From NCBI RefSeq assembly GCF_020497125.1, contig NC_059080.1, positions 44,891,563 to 44,955,562 on the forward strand: 64,000 nt of DNA, in the 5' to 3' direction. Each line of letters begins with the position of its first letter. Position 1 is the first letter of the stretch. Made by a program: the position numbers and the translations under genes. Origin of the DNA: Mauremys mutica. Its lineage: Eukaryota > Chordata > Testudines > Geoemydidae. The notes under the pieces are model-generated. The model did no database searches and was not told the DNA's origin. It saw only the letters and a list, made by a program, of their open reading frames with translations. Of this stretch, positions 30,691 to 42,400 are shown one piece after another.

Positions 30691-30702
30691 CTCCCCCCTT
30701 TT
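30691..30702 (-). promoter_or_regulatory. ERV polypurine tract
   Basis: On the minus strand AAAAGGGGGGAG immediately precedes the LTR start TGTGAAAG. This is the usual place and composition of the plus-strand primer in retroviral replication, and it confirms the orientation of this LTR. Confidence 0.88.
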
Positions 30703-32480
30703 GTGCTTCTAGCACAACTATACATTTTAAACTTCCATTTTCATCAAACCTTGTATTCTGACTCTAGCTCACATGGTACAACCTTCTGGGGTTTAATTGA
30801 ATACAACAACAAAGCATGGTTAGTATGAACATGGAAGGTGCTATTATTAGTATATCCTTTATAACAACAATAACCCTAAACTAAACAACAATAAAAGCAT
30901 TAACATTCCCATTGTAATAATATAATGGGGTTGCTATACAACCTTAGTCACAGAACACAATATATCATACTTAAAAGATAAAGTAGACACTCTATAGACT
31001 GTAAGAAAAGCATACTTTTCAATTTGATTATATATATATATATATTGGAGCATATGAATTTGCCCTTGTAATTCAGAGATTTTTCTGAATCTTTGGTAGA
31101 AGTGGTAGAAGTAAAAGCAAATTTTGGAATTGATCAAGTGCTAAGACAGTCCAATTGAAGGGTATCTGGAACCTAAGGGCTGATTGTAGAATTCTATCTG
31201 CAGGCCCATAAATGATATTATTGTCTGCAGCAGTGGTGAGATTAAAATGTATGTCTTGCAAAGTGGTGGCCTTAACATACACAAAGCTATCATTAGCTTG
31301 GAAAAATCAGGTGTCCTGTCAGGGTAGTTCCTTGTCCCATACTCTCCCAACAAACATTGTCATGAACAGTGACAACTTCCCCTGGCTTCAGTTTATGTAC
31401 ACACTGAAGTTGTTGGGGTTCTAACGGCCAGAGTGTCCATTGACTCCCTATCCTTATCCAAATGTTGAGTGTTATTCCAGGAGCACTGACTATAAATCGA
31501 TTAGGCATACCAGGTAGTTTAATTTCCCAAATGTCTCCATGAATGATCCAATCCCACATGCATCCTTCCCATGGACCCGGCAGGATTTGGTATGTAGAAG
31601 CTCACACCCCTCCAACCGGCCCATATGCTTGGAAGGAGCACTGCGAACGTCTGCACTTCCACCCAGAAAATCTCCCAAGTATGTCTCCATGGCCACAAAT
31701 CAGATGGCGTTCCTAAGGGCAGTAGGCCACGCCTGATGCTCAAGATCACTCTGAATGGCCATAAGCTGGTCATTCAGAAAATCCCTTTTTTCTAAACATG
31801 CCAGATCCCACTGCAATTCCTTTCCTGCCTCAATGATATTCAGTACCATCTCTGTCAACAGCTTCTGGGTCATTGAGCTAAGGGCAGAAACAACATGTAA
31901 TTTACCAACCCCAGCCTGTACTTGGATTACTGTGCTCCAATAATAAGACCTGTGGCCTTTTTCATTTGCTCTAATTTCTCATCATATGGTTGGCCTTTGT
32001 AAATGTTCCAAATTGCTGCTGCACTATTGGCACCATCCCACAGGGATCACTAAGGTGTAAGGCCTTAGCCATTGGGTTTCATTAAAGTATATGGTATTGT
32101 CTGTATTATAATGTGTTATAGGGGTGGTAGTGTAGTGAGGATAATGACAGGGGCAGTGGTCGTGGCAGCAAAGCTCCTTTGGTATTTGTCATCTGAAAGC
32201 CAATTAGGGAGGGCTATACATGCTGAAGGTACTTGTCTGAAAGCACAGAGCCCAATCCCCAGAATAAACCCAAACCACCACTCAATACCACAAGGTTCCC
32301 ACAAGTTCCTCTCTGCCGGGTTACGATACTCCGTCTCTTTCACCAGGGCCAATTCTTAATGTCTTTTGTAGTCAAGAATCCCTGGACTTTGGCAATTTCA
32401 GTGGAACGAACATACCTTCTTCTTTCCTGGAACAGTCGTGGTTCTGCAGCATACAGGGGAGAGGTTACCAGCACGTCACC
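30703..32480 (-). pseudogene. Degenerate ERV env region, inverted
   Basis: By position between pol and the 3' LTR this should be env. Several stop-broken frames exist on the minus strand, for example around 31950-31500 with a leucine-rich, coiled-coil-like stretch, and 31559-31293. I cannot recognise a fusion peptide or an immunosuppressive-type motif, so envelope identity is by position only. A partial direct repeat of GGGAGAGGTTACCAGCAC occurs near 32459 and 32526. Confidence 0.5.
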
Positions 32481-32790
32481 CTGTAATAATCTCCAGCAGA
32501 TGGTGAATGTATGGTGGTTCTATTAGTGGACAAGGGAGAGGTTACCAGCACTTCCCCTTGTCCTTTTCTCCTGCTGTTCAGAAGGCAGAAAAAGTATCAA
32601 AAGGAGGGACAGGCTGATCAGCAGTTGGAGGGTCATCTCAAGGTGGAGGGGCCTTCTTCCAGTGAGAAGCATGGGTCCAGGCAGTCAGTCCTTGGCACTT
32701 CACAGCGATGTTGGTAGTTAACAGGACTTGGTAAGGGCCTTTCCAGTATGAGGTCAGAGCGGTCTTTTGTTGATGGACCTTTACGTAGAC
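32481..32790 (-). pseudogene. ERV pol C-terminus, inverted
   Basis: On the minus strand the frame from 32790 encodes YVKVHQQKTALTSYWKGPYQ and then HASHWKKAPPP before a stop. This is the integrase C-terminal domain end of a class I Pol. It is the continuation of the frame interrupted at 24547, now on the opposite strand. Confidence 0.85.
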
Positions 32791-32793
32791 TCA

Positions 32794-32849
32794 GGCCTGG
32801 TCTACACTACGCGTTTAAACCGATTTTAGCAGCGTTAAAGTGAAAATTA
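32794..32849 (-). mobile_element. Detached right terminus of Harb2
   Basis: GGCCTGGTCTACACTA heads this piece, followed by the subterminal AGCAGCGTT block also found at the right end of Harb1. The TCA before it (32791-32793) is the complement of the TGA duplicated at the left end of Harb2. It then runs directly into CR1. Confidence 0.9.
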
Positions 32850-35243
32850 AAAGTGAAATCCCTGCAAGATCCGTGGAAACTTTTTAAAGACACCATAATA
32901 GAGGCTCAACTTAAATGTATACCCCAAATTAAAAAACATAGTAAGAGAACCAAAACAGTGCCACTGGCTAAACCACTAAGTAGAAGAAGCAGTGAGAGGC
33001 AAAAAGGTATCCTTTAGAAAATGGAAGTTAAATCCTAGTGAGGAAAACAAAAAGGACCAAAACTCTGGCAAATGAAGTATAAAAATATAATTAGGAAGGC
33101 CAAAAAGGAATTTGAAGAACAGCTAGCCAAAGACTCAGAAAGTAATAGCAAAAAAAAAATTAAGTACATCAGAAGCAGGAAGCCTGCTAAACAACAGTGA
33201 GGCCACTGGATGATCGAAATGCTAAAGGAGCACTTAAACACAATAAGGCCATTGCGGAGAAACTAAATGAATTATTTGCATCAGTCTTTAAGGATGAGGA
33301 TGTGAGGGAGATTCTCAAACCTGAGCCATTCTTTTTAGGTGATAAATCTGAGGAACTGTCCCAGATTGAGGTGTCATTAGAGGAGGTTTTGGAACAAATT
33401 GATCAGTTAAATAGTAATAAGTCACTAGGACCAGATGGTATTCACCCAAGAGTTCTGAAGGAACTCAAATGTGAAATTGCAGAACTACTAACTGTGGTTT
33501 GTAGCCTATCATTTTCAGCTTCTGTACCAAATGACTGGAGGGTAGGTAATGTGACACCAATTTTTTAAAAAGCTCCAAAGGTGATCCCAGCAATTATAAG
33601 CCAGTAAACCTGACTTCAGTACTGGGCAAACAGGTTGAAACTGTAGTAAAGAACAAAATTGTCAGACACATGATGAACATAATTTGTTGGGGAGGAGTCA
33701 ATGTGGTTTTTGTAAAGGAAAATCATGCCTCACCAATCTACTAGAATTCTTTGAGGGGCTCAACAAGCATGTGGACAAGAGGGATCTGGTGGATATAGCA
33801 TACTTAGATTTTCAGAAAGCCTTTGACAAGGTCCCTCACCAAAGGCTCTTAAGCAAAGTAAGCAATCATGGGATAAGAGGGAAGGTCCTCTCATGGATCA
33901 GTAACTAGTTAAAAGATAGGGAAAAAGGGTAGGAATAAATGGTCAGTTTTCAGAATGGAGAGAAGTAAATAGTGGTGTTCCCCAGGGGTCTGTACCAGGA
34001 CCAGTCCTATTCAACATATTTATAAATGATCTGGGAAAAGGGGTAAACAGTGAGGTGGCAAAATTTGCAGATGATACAAAACTACTCAAGATAGTTAAGT
34101 CCAAACCAGACTGTGAAGAGCTACAAACAGGGGCGGCTCTAGCAATTTCGTCGCCCCAAGCACGAGGTCCACCCGAGCCGTGGGACCAGCGGACCCTCCG
34201 CAGGCACGCCTGCGGGAGGTCCACCGGAGCCACCTGCCGCCCTCCCGGCGACAGGCAGAGCGCCCCCCATGGCATGCCGCCCCAAGCACGCGCTTGGCGC
34301 GCTGGGGTCTGGAGCCGGCCCTGGCTACAAAGGGTTCTCACAAAACTGAGTGACTGAGCCACAAAGCGGCATGTTGATAAATGCAAAGTAATGCACATCA
34401 GAAAACATAATCCCAACTATACATATAAAATGATGAGGTCTAAATTAGCTGTTATCACTCCAGAAAGAGATCTTGGAGTTCTCTGAAAACATAGTTCTCT
34501 GTAAACATACACTCAATGTGCAGCAGTAGCAAAAAAATGAACAGAATGTTGGGAATCATTAAGAAATAGACAATAGATAATAAGACAGAAAATATCATAT
34601 TGCCTCTATATAAATCCATGGTACGCCCACATCTTGAATACTGTATGCAGATGTGGTCACCCCATCTCAAAAAAGATATATTGGAATTGGAAAAGGTTCA
34701 GAAAAGAGCAACAAAAATGATTAGAGGTATGGAACAGCTGAGAGATTAATAAGATTGGGACTTTTCAACTTGGAAAAGAGATGACTAAGGATATGATAAA
34801 GGTCTATAAAATCATGACTGGTGTGGGGAAAGTAAATAAGGAAGTGTTATTTACTCTCTCATAACACAAGAACTAGGGGTCACCAAATGAAATTAATAGG
34901 CAGCAGGGTTAAAACAAACAAAAGGAAGTATTTCTTCACACAACTCAGTCAACCTATGCAACTCTTTGACAGAGGATGTTGTGAAGGCAAAGACTATAAC
35001 AGGGTTCAAAAAACATAAATTCATGGAGGATAGGTCCACCAATGGCTATTAGCAAGGATGGGCAGGGATGGTGTCCCTAGCCTCTGTTTGCCATAAGCTG
35101 GGAATGGGCGACGGGATGGATCACTTGACGATTACCTGTTCTGTTAATTCCCTCTGGGGCACCTGGCACTGGCTGCTGTTGAATGACATGATACTGGGCT
35201 AGATGGACCTTTGGTCTGATCCAGTGTGGCCATTCTTATGTTA
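32850..35243 (+). pseudogene. CR1-family LINE, reverse transcriptase part and 3' end
   Basis: Broken frames give [47 protein letters not shown], a C/NLLEFFEG region, YLDFQKAFDKVPHQRLL, GVPQGSVPGPVLF-like and [10 protein letters not shown], the reverse transcriptase FADD box. The 3' end reads CTAGATGGACC...GTGTGGCCATTCTTATGTTA. It has multiple stops and is dead. A hAT MITE sits inside at 34128-34323. Confidence 0.9.
34128..34323. mobile_element. hAT MITE, CAGGGGCGGCT family, copy 2
   Basis: It starts CAGGGGCGGCTCTAGC and ends GGAGCCGGCCCTG. Exact 8-bp duplications GCTACAAA flank it (34120-34127, 34324-34331). It interrupts the CR1 reverse transcriptase just after the FADD box. Confidence 0.95.
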
Positions 35244-36320
35244 TGCAGAGTTTCTGCAGTCCCATACTGTGTAGGAGGGCTATGCCTAAGTGATTCCCAT
35301 GGATACAGCATTGGCTGGGTACCTCTCTGTGTATGCTAACATCCCTCTGAAAATCCCAAGGCTCCAGTGTATACGTGTGGTGATCACCGAGGCATGCAGA
35401 GCAGGCATTTTCTCAAGATAAGTTTGGAAATTTGCCCCTCGCCCCTGCGTGAACAAAACAGTGTGCCACCAACTCCCCAGCTTTGAGACTCTCCCCGCCT
35501 GGGCCCCTGCCTCTCTGGTTCAGCTCATACTAAACTGTGGAGTTTCCAGCTCTGGGGACTCAGAGGACCCTGGGGAATTAGGAACTCTGTAATGCAGTGA
35601 GAGCAGAGGAAAACACCCCAAGCCACTGTGGAGCTTTGTAATGCCACAGGAGCCAGGGAAGTTAAAGGTTCATCCTTCACCCTATTGAGCTCCTCAATGT
35701 TTGGAGATAATAGAAAGACACCAGTTTATAGCCGAGCCAGTTAAACTCAACAGTGCTTAAATGCTTGTACCACTAAAACCCTAACTTCAAAGCTGAGCTA
35801 GTAGGTAATAAGGTAGAAAGCCAGAGGGTGGGGGCACCCTTACCTCCCAATGCCCAGAGGAGCTGCTAAGAAAACCATAGTCCCAGGCTGCAGATCACAG
35901 ATGCGCTTGCTCCCAGGCCTGCAGGGGCTGTGTGCCACAAAGGGGAACTCAAAAACAAGCCTTGCAGTCAGTTAAGGCCTGATCCTGCTCACATCAAAGT
36001 CAATGGAAGTTTTGCTATAGAAATCAACAGGAGCAGGATCCAGGTCTCAAAGAGCAGTGGTGAGGGTCTCTGCAGGGAGCTCTGGCCAATCCTCTGTGCT
36101 AGGAAGGGGGTGGGTATGAATTAGGAAGGACCAGACAGGTTCTCCAACAATTGCCCCCTAAAATGACGACAGCCACATAAGCCACCTGGCGGGCTGGCGA
36201 GAAGGCCATTGTGAGAGAACACTCCCAGGGCGACAAGCTCAGTAGTTCTAGAATCGCAGCCCAGCAGCGGCAGTTAGGGCCAGAGCTCGTCGGGGGAGCT
36301 GGAGTTATTGGAGGAGAACA
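35244..36320. other. FSIP2: Region upstream of FSIP2 exon 1
   Basis: No repeat or exon is recognised. The stretch 36240-36320 next to the first coding exon is somewhat GC-rich and includes the 5' UTR and presumably the promoter. I see no TATA box at a convincing position. Confidence 0.45.
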
Positions 36321-36425
36321 ATGATGGGTCCCAGACGGGGGGTGCTGAAGACGGGCATGGAGCACTATCTCTATGCCCGCTCCCGGACCGCAGATGAGCT
36401 GCTGGGGACAGAGGAGAAAGAAGAG
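36321..36425 (+). CDS. FSIP2: FSIP2 coding exon 1
   Basis: It encodes 35 residues ending LLGTEEKEE with a phase-0 donor [25 protein letters not shown] lines up with the mammalian N-terminus, favouring Met at 36357 as the ancestral start, with [12 protein letters not shown] as a possible extension. Confidence 0.75.
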
Positions 36426-39400
36426 GTGAGCAAGGGGGAGGTGTGAGGCTTCAGGGCGTTGGAGCAGAGGGACGAGGTTTTCCTTGGTGTTGGTTGGAGC
36501 AGCAAGGGGGAGGTGGGAGCAGGGTGGGGTGAGGCCTGGGGAGGTGGGAGAGGGGGTGGGGGTGAGGACGGGGGAGCTCCGTATCAGGCCCTTAGCCATT
36601 CAGTACCTGGTCATAGATTCATAGACTTAAGGTCAGACGGGATCATTATGATCATCTAGTCTGACCTTCTGCAGGCCACAGAATCTCACCCATGCACTCC
36701 TGTAACAAACCCCTAACCTATGTCTGAGTTACTGAAGTCCTCAAATCGTGGTTTAAAGACCTCAAAGTGCAGAGAATCCTCCAGCAAGTGACCCGTGCCC
36801 CATGCTGCAGAGGAAGGCGAAAAACCTCCAGGGCCTCTGCCAATCTTCCCTGGAAGAAAATTCCTTCCTGACCCCAAATAAACCCTGAGCATGTGGGTAA
36901 GACTCACCAGCCAGCACCCAGGAAAGAATTCTCTGTAGAAACTCAGATCCCACCCCATCTAACATCCCATCACAGACCATTGGGCATATTTACCTGCTAA
37001 TAATCAAAGATCAATTAATTGCCAAAATTAGGCTATCCCATCATACCATCCCCTCCATAAACTTATCAAGCTTAATCTTGAAGCCAGATGTATCTTTTGC
37101 CCCCACTACTCCCCTTGGAAGGCTGTTCCAGAGCTTCACTCCTCTATTGGTTAGAAACCTTCATCTAATTTCAAGTCTAAACTTCCTAGTGTCCAGTTTA
37201 TATCCATTTGTTCTTGTGTCCACATTGGTACTAAGTTTAAATAATTCCTCTCCCTCCCTGATATTTATCCCTCTGATATATTTATAAAGAGCAATCATAT
37301 CTCCCCTCAGCCTTCTTTTGGTTAGGCTAAACAAGCCAAGCTCTTTGAGTCTCCTTTCATAAGACAGGTTTTCCATTCCTCAGATCATCCTAATAGCCCG
37401 TCTCTGTACTGTTCCAGTTTGAATTCATCCTTTTTAAACATGGGAGACCAGAACTGCACATGGTATTCCAGATTAGGTCTCACCAGTGCCTTGTATAACG
37501 GTACTAACACCTCCTTATCTTTACTGGAAATACCTCACCTGATGCATCCTAAAATCGCATTAGCTTTTTTAAACAGCCATATCACATTGGCGGCTCATAG
37601 TCATCCTGTGATGAATCAATACTCCAAGGTCCTTCTCCTCCTCTGTTACTTCCAACTGATGTGTCCCCAATTTATAACCAAAATTCTTGTTATTAATCCC
37701 TAAATGCATGACCTTGCACTTTTCACTATTAAATTTCATCCTATTACTATTACTCCAGTTTACAAGGTTATCCAGTTCTTCCTTTATGGTCCTTCTCTGT
37801 GTTAGCAGTACCTCCCAGCTTTGTGTCACCCGCAAACTTTATTAGCACATTCCCACTTTTTGTGCCAAGGTCAGTAATAAAAAGATTAAATAAGGTTGGT
37901 TCCAAAACCAATCCCTGAGGAACTCCACTAGTAACCTCCTTCCAGCCTGACAGTTCACCTTTCAGTACGACCCGTTGTAGTCTCCCCTTTAACCAGTTCC
38001 TTATCCACCTTTCAATTTTCATATTGATCCCCATCTTTTCCAATTTAACTAACAATTCCCCATGTGGAACCGTATCAAATGCCTTACTGAAATCGAGGTA
38101 AATTAGATCCACTGCATTTCCTTTGTCTAAAAAATCTGTTACCTTCTCAAATAAGGAGATCAGGTTGGTTTGGCACAATTTACCTTTTGTAAAACCATGT
38201 TGTATTTTGTCCCAATTACCACTGACCTCAATGTCCTTAACTACTTTCTCCTTCAAATTTTTTTCCAAGACCTTGCATACTACAGATGTCAAACTAACAG
38301 GCCTATAGTTACTCAGATCACTTTTTTTCCCCTTTCTTAAAAACAGGAACTATGTTAGCAATTCTCCAGTCGTATGGTACTGAGTTTACTGATTCATTAA
38401 AAATTCTTGCTAATAGGCTTGTAATTTCATGTGCCAGTTCCTTTATATTCTTGGATGAAGATTATCTGGGCCCTCCAATTTTGTCCCATTAAACTGTTCG
38501 AGTTTGGCTTCTACCTCAGATGTGGTAATATCTACCTCCATATCCTCATTCCCATTTGTCATCCTACCATTATCCCTAAGCTCCTCATTAGTCTCCAAAT
38601 AAAGGTGGACGAGGCTTTCTTCTGGCAACTAGCAGAAGTTACTAGATCACAGGCCCTGGTTCTCATGGGAGACTTTAATCACCCTGATATCTGCTGGGAG
38701 AGCAATACAGCGGTGCACAGACAATCCAAGAAGTTTTTGGAAAGTGTAGGGGACAATTTCCTGGTCCAAATGCTGGAGGAACCAACTAGGGGCAGAGCTC
38801 TTCTTGACCTGCTGTTCACAAACAGAGAAGAGTTAGTAGGGGAAGCAAAAGTGGATGGGAACCTAGGAGGCAGTGACCATGAGATGGTTGAGTTCAGGAT
38901 CCTGACACAAGGAAGAAAGGAGAGCAGCAGAATACAAACCCTGGACTTCAGAAAAGCAGACTTTAACTCTCTCAGGGAGCTGATGGGCAGGATCCCCTGG
39001 GAAAATAACATGAGGGGGAAAGGAGTCCAGGAGAGCTGGCTGTATTTTAAAGAATCCTTATTGAGGTTGCAGGAAAAAACTATCCCGATGTGTAGGAAGA
39101 ATAGTAAATATGGCAGGTGACCAGCTTGGCTTAACAGTGAAATCCTTGCCGATCTTAAACACAAAAAAGAAGCTTACAAGAAGTGGAAGATTGGGCAAAT
39201 GACCAGGGAGGAGTATAAAAATATTGCTCAGGCATGCAGGAGTGAAATCAGGAAGGCGAAATCACACTGGGAGTTGCAGCTAGCAAGAGATGTTAAGAGT
39301 AACAAGAAGGGTTTCTTCAGGTATGTTAGCAGCAAGAAGAAAGTCAAGGAAAGTGTGGGCCCCTTACTGAATGAGGGGGGCAACCTAGTGACAGAGGATA

Positions 39401-42400
39401 TGGAAAAAGCTCATGTACTCAATGCTTTTTTTGCCTCTGTCTTCACAAACAAGGTCATCTCCCAGACTGCTGCACTGGGCAGTATAGTATGGGGAGAAGG
39501 TGACTAGCCCTCTGTGGAGAAAGAAGTGGTTTGGGACTATTTAGAAAAGCTGGATGAGCACAAATCCATGGGGCTGGATGCCCTGCATCCGAGGGTGCTA
39601 AAGGAGTTGGTGGATGTGATTGCAGAGCCATTGGCCATTATCTTTGAAAAATCATGGTGATCGGGGGAGGTCCCGGATGACTGGAAAAAGGCTACTGTAG
39701 TGCCCATCTTTAAAAAAGGGAAGGAGGAGGATCCGGGGACCTACAGGCCAGTTAGCCTCATCTCAGTCCCTGGAAAAATCATGGAGCAGGTCCTCAAGGA
39801 ATCAATTCTGAAGCACTTAGAGGAGAGGAAAGTGATCAGGAACAGTCAGCATGGATTCACCAAGGGCAAGTCATGCCTGACTAACCTAATTGGCTTCTAT
39901 GAGGAGATAACTGGCTCTGTGGATGAGGGGAAAGCAGTGGATGTGTTATTCCTTGACTTTAGCAAAGCTTTTGACACGATCTCCCACAGTATTCTTGCCA
40001 GCAAGTTAAAGAAGTATGGGCTGGATGATTGGACTATAAGGTGGATAGAAAGCTGGCTACATCGTCAGGCTCAATGGGTAGTGATCAATGGCTTCCTGTC
40101 TAGTTGGCAGCTGGTTTCAAGTGGAGTGCCCCAAGGGTCGGTCCTGGGGCCAGTTTTGTTCAATATCTTCATTAATGATCTGGAGGATGGTGTGGACTGC
40201 ACCATCAGCAAGTTTGCAGATGACACTAAACTTGGAGGAGTGGTAGATACGCTGGAGGGTAGGGATAGGATACAGAGGAACCTAGACAAATTGGAGGCTT
40301 GGGCCAAAAGAAACCTGATGAGGTTCAACAAGGACAAGTGCACAGTCCTGCACTTAGGACGGAAGAATCCCATGCACTGTTACAGACTAGAGACCAAATG
40401 GCTAGGAAGCAGTTCTGCAGAAAAGGACCTAGGGGTTACAGTGGACGAGAAGCTGGATATGAGTCAACAGTGTGCCCTTGTTGCCAAGAAGGCTAATGGC
40501 ATTTTTGGCTGTATAAGTAGAGGCATTGCCAGCAGATTGAGGGATGTGATCATTCCCCTCTATTCGACATTGGTGAGGCCTCATCTGGAGTACTGTGTCC
40601 AGTTTTGGGCCCCACACTAGAAGAAGGATGTGGAAAAATTGGAAAGAGTCCAGCGGAGGGCAACAAAAATGATTAGGGGGCTGGAACACATGACTTATGA
40701 GGAGAGGCTGAGGGAACTGGGATTGTTTAGTCTGCAGAAGAGAAGAACGAGGGGGGATTTAATAGCTGCTTTCAACTACCTGAAAGGGGGTTCCAAAGAG
40801 GATGGATCTAGACTGTTCTCAGTGGTGGCAGATGGCAGAACAAGGAGTAATGGTCTCAAGTTGCAGTTGGGGAGGTTTAGGTTGGATATTAGGAAAAACT
40901 TTTTCACTTAGAGAGTGGTGAAGCACTGGAATGGGTTACCTAGGGAGGTGGTGGAATCTCCTTCCTTAGAGGTTTTTAAGCTCAGGCTTGACAAAGCCCT
41001 GGCTGGGATGATTTAGTTGGGGATTGGTCCTGCTTTGAGCAGGGGGTTGGACTAGATGACCTCCTGAGGTCCCTCCCAACCCTGATATTCTATGATTCTC
41101 ATTAAAGACTGAGGCAAAGTATTTGTTTAGATATTGGGCCATGCCTAGATTATCCTTAACCTCCACTCCATCCTCAGTGTTTAGCGGTCCCACTTCTTCT
41201 TTCTTTGTTTTCTTCTTATTTATATGGCTATAGAACCTTTTACTATTGGTTTTAATTCCCTTTGCAAGGTCCAACTCTACATGGCTTTTGGCCTTTCTCA
41301 CTTTATCCCTATATGTTCTGACTTCAATAAGGTAGCTTTCCTTGCTAATCCCTCCCATCTTCCACTTCTTGTAGGCTCATCCAGCTTGGTCTACAACTCC
41401 TGCCTATAAATGTTTTCCCCTTTCTTGGGATGCAGGCTTCTGATAGTTTCTGCAACTTTGACTTGAAGTAATTCCAGGCATCCTCCGCCTTTAGATCCAC
41501 AAGTTCTTCAGTCCAATCCACTTCCCTAACTAATTTCCTTAATTCTTTAAAGTTAGCCCTTTTGAAATAAAAAACCCTAGTCCCAGATCTATTTTTGTTT
41601 ATCCTTCCATCTAGTTTGAACTGAATTAGCTCATGATCACTCGAACCAAGGTTGTTCCCTACAACCATTTCTTCTAGGAGGTCCTCACTACTCTCCAAAA
41701 CAAAATCTAAAATGGCATCCCCTCTTGTTGGTTCTTCAACTATTAGGTGAAGGAATCCATCAGCTATCGCATCCAGAAAAATCTGAGCCCTATTATTATT
41801 ACTAGCACTTGTTCTCCAGTTTATCTCTGGGAAGTTAAAGTCTCCCATGATCACACAATTCCCATTAGTGTTTACTTCATTAAAAACATTAAAGAGGTCT
41901 CTATCCATATCCAAATCAGATCCCGGCAGTCTGTAGCATTATCTCAGGGGAGGCTCTAGTAGCTTTCTTTCCCAATGTGATTATTGCCCAGACAGACTCT
42001 GTCTTATCCATTCCATCACTTTTTATTTCTTTACAGTTTACCTCATCATTGAGATACAATGCTACTCCACCACCTTTGCCTTTATTTCTGTCTTTCCTAA
42101 ACAGCACATAGCCTTCAATACCTGTACTCCAGTCATGACTACTATTCCACCATGTTTCTGTTATCCCTATAATATCCAGTTTCACTTCCTGCACCGGTAG
42201 CTCTAGTTCCTCCATTTTATTACCTAGGCTTCTCGCATTAGTGTACAAACATCTTAATTTTTGCTGTTTGGCTCCACTGACATTCTTTACCCGATTAGGC
42301 ACAGACATTCTACTGCCAGTATCACCTATTAGATGGTATCTACACTACCCTTCCTCCTTATGTCCATTCTCCTACTCACGGCTGTATCCTTTCTTACTTT

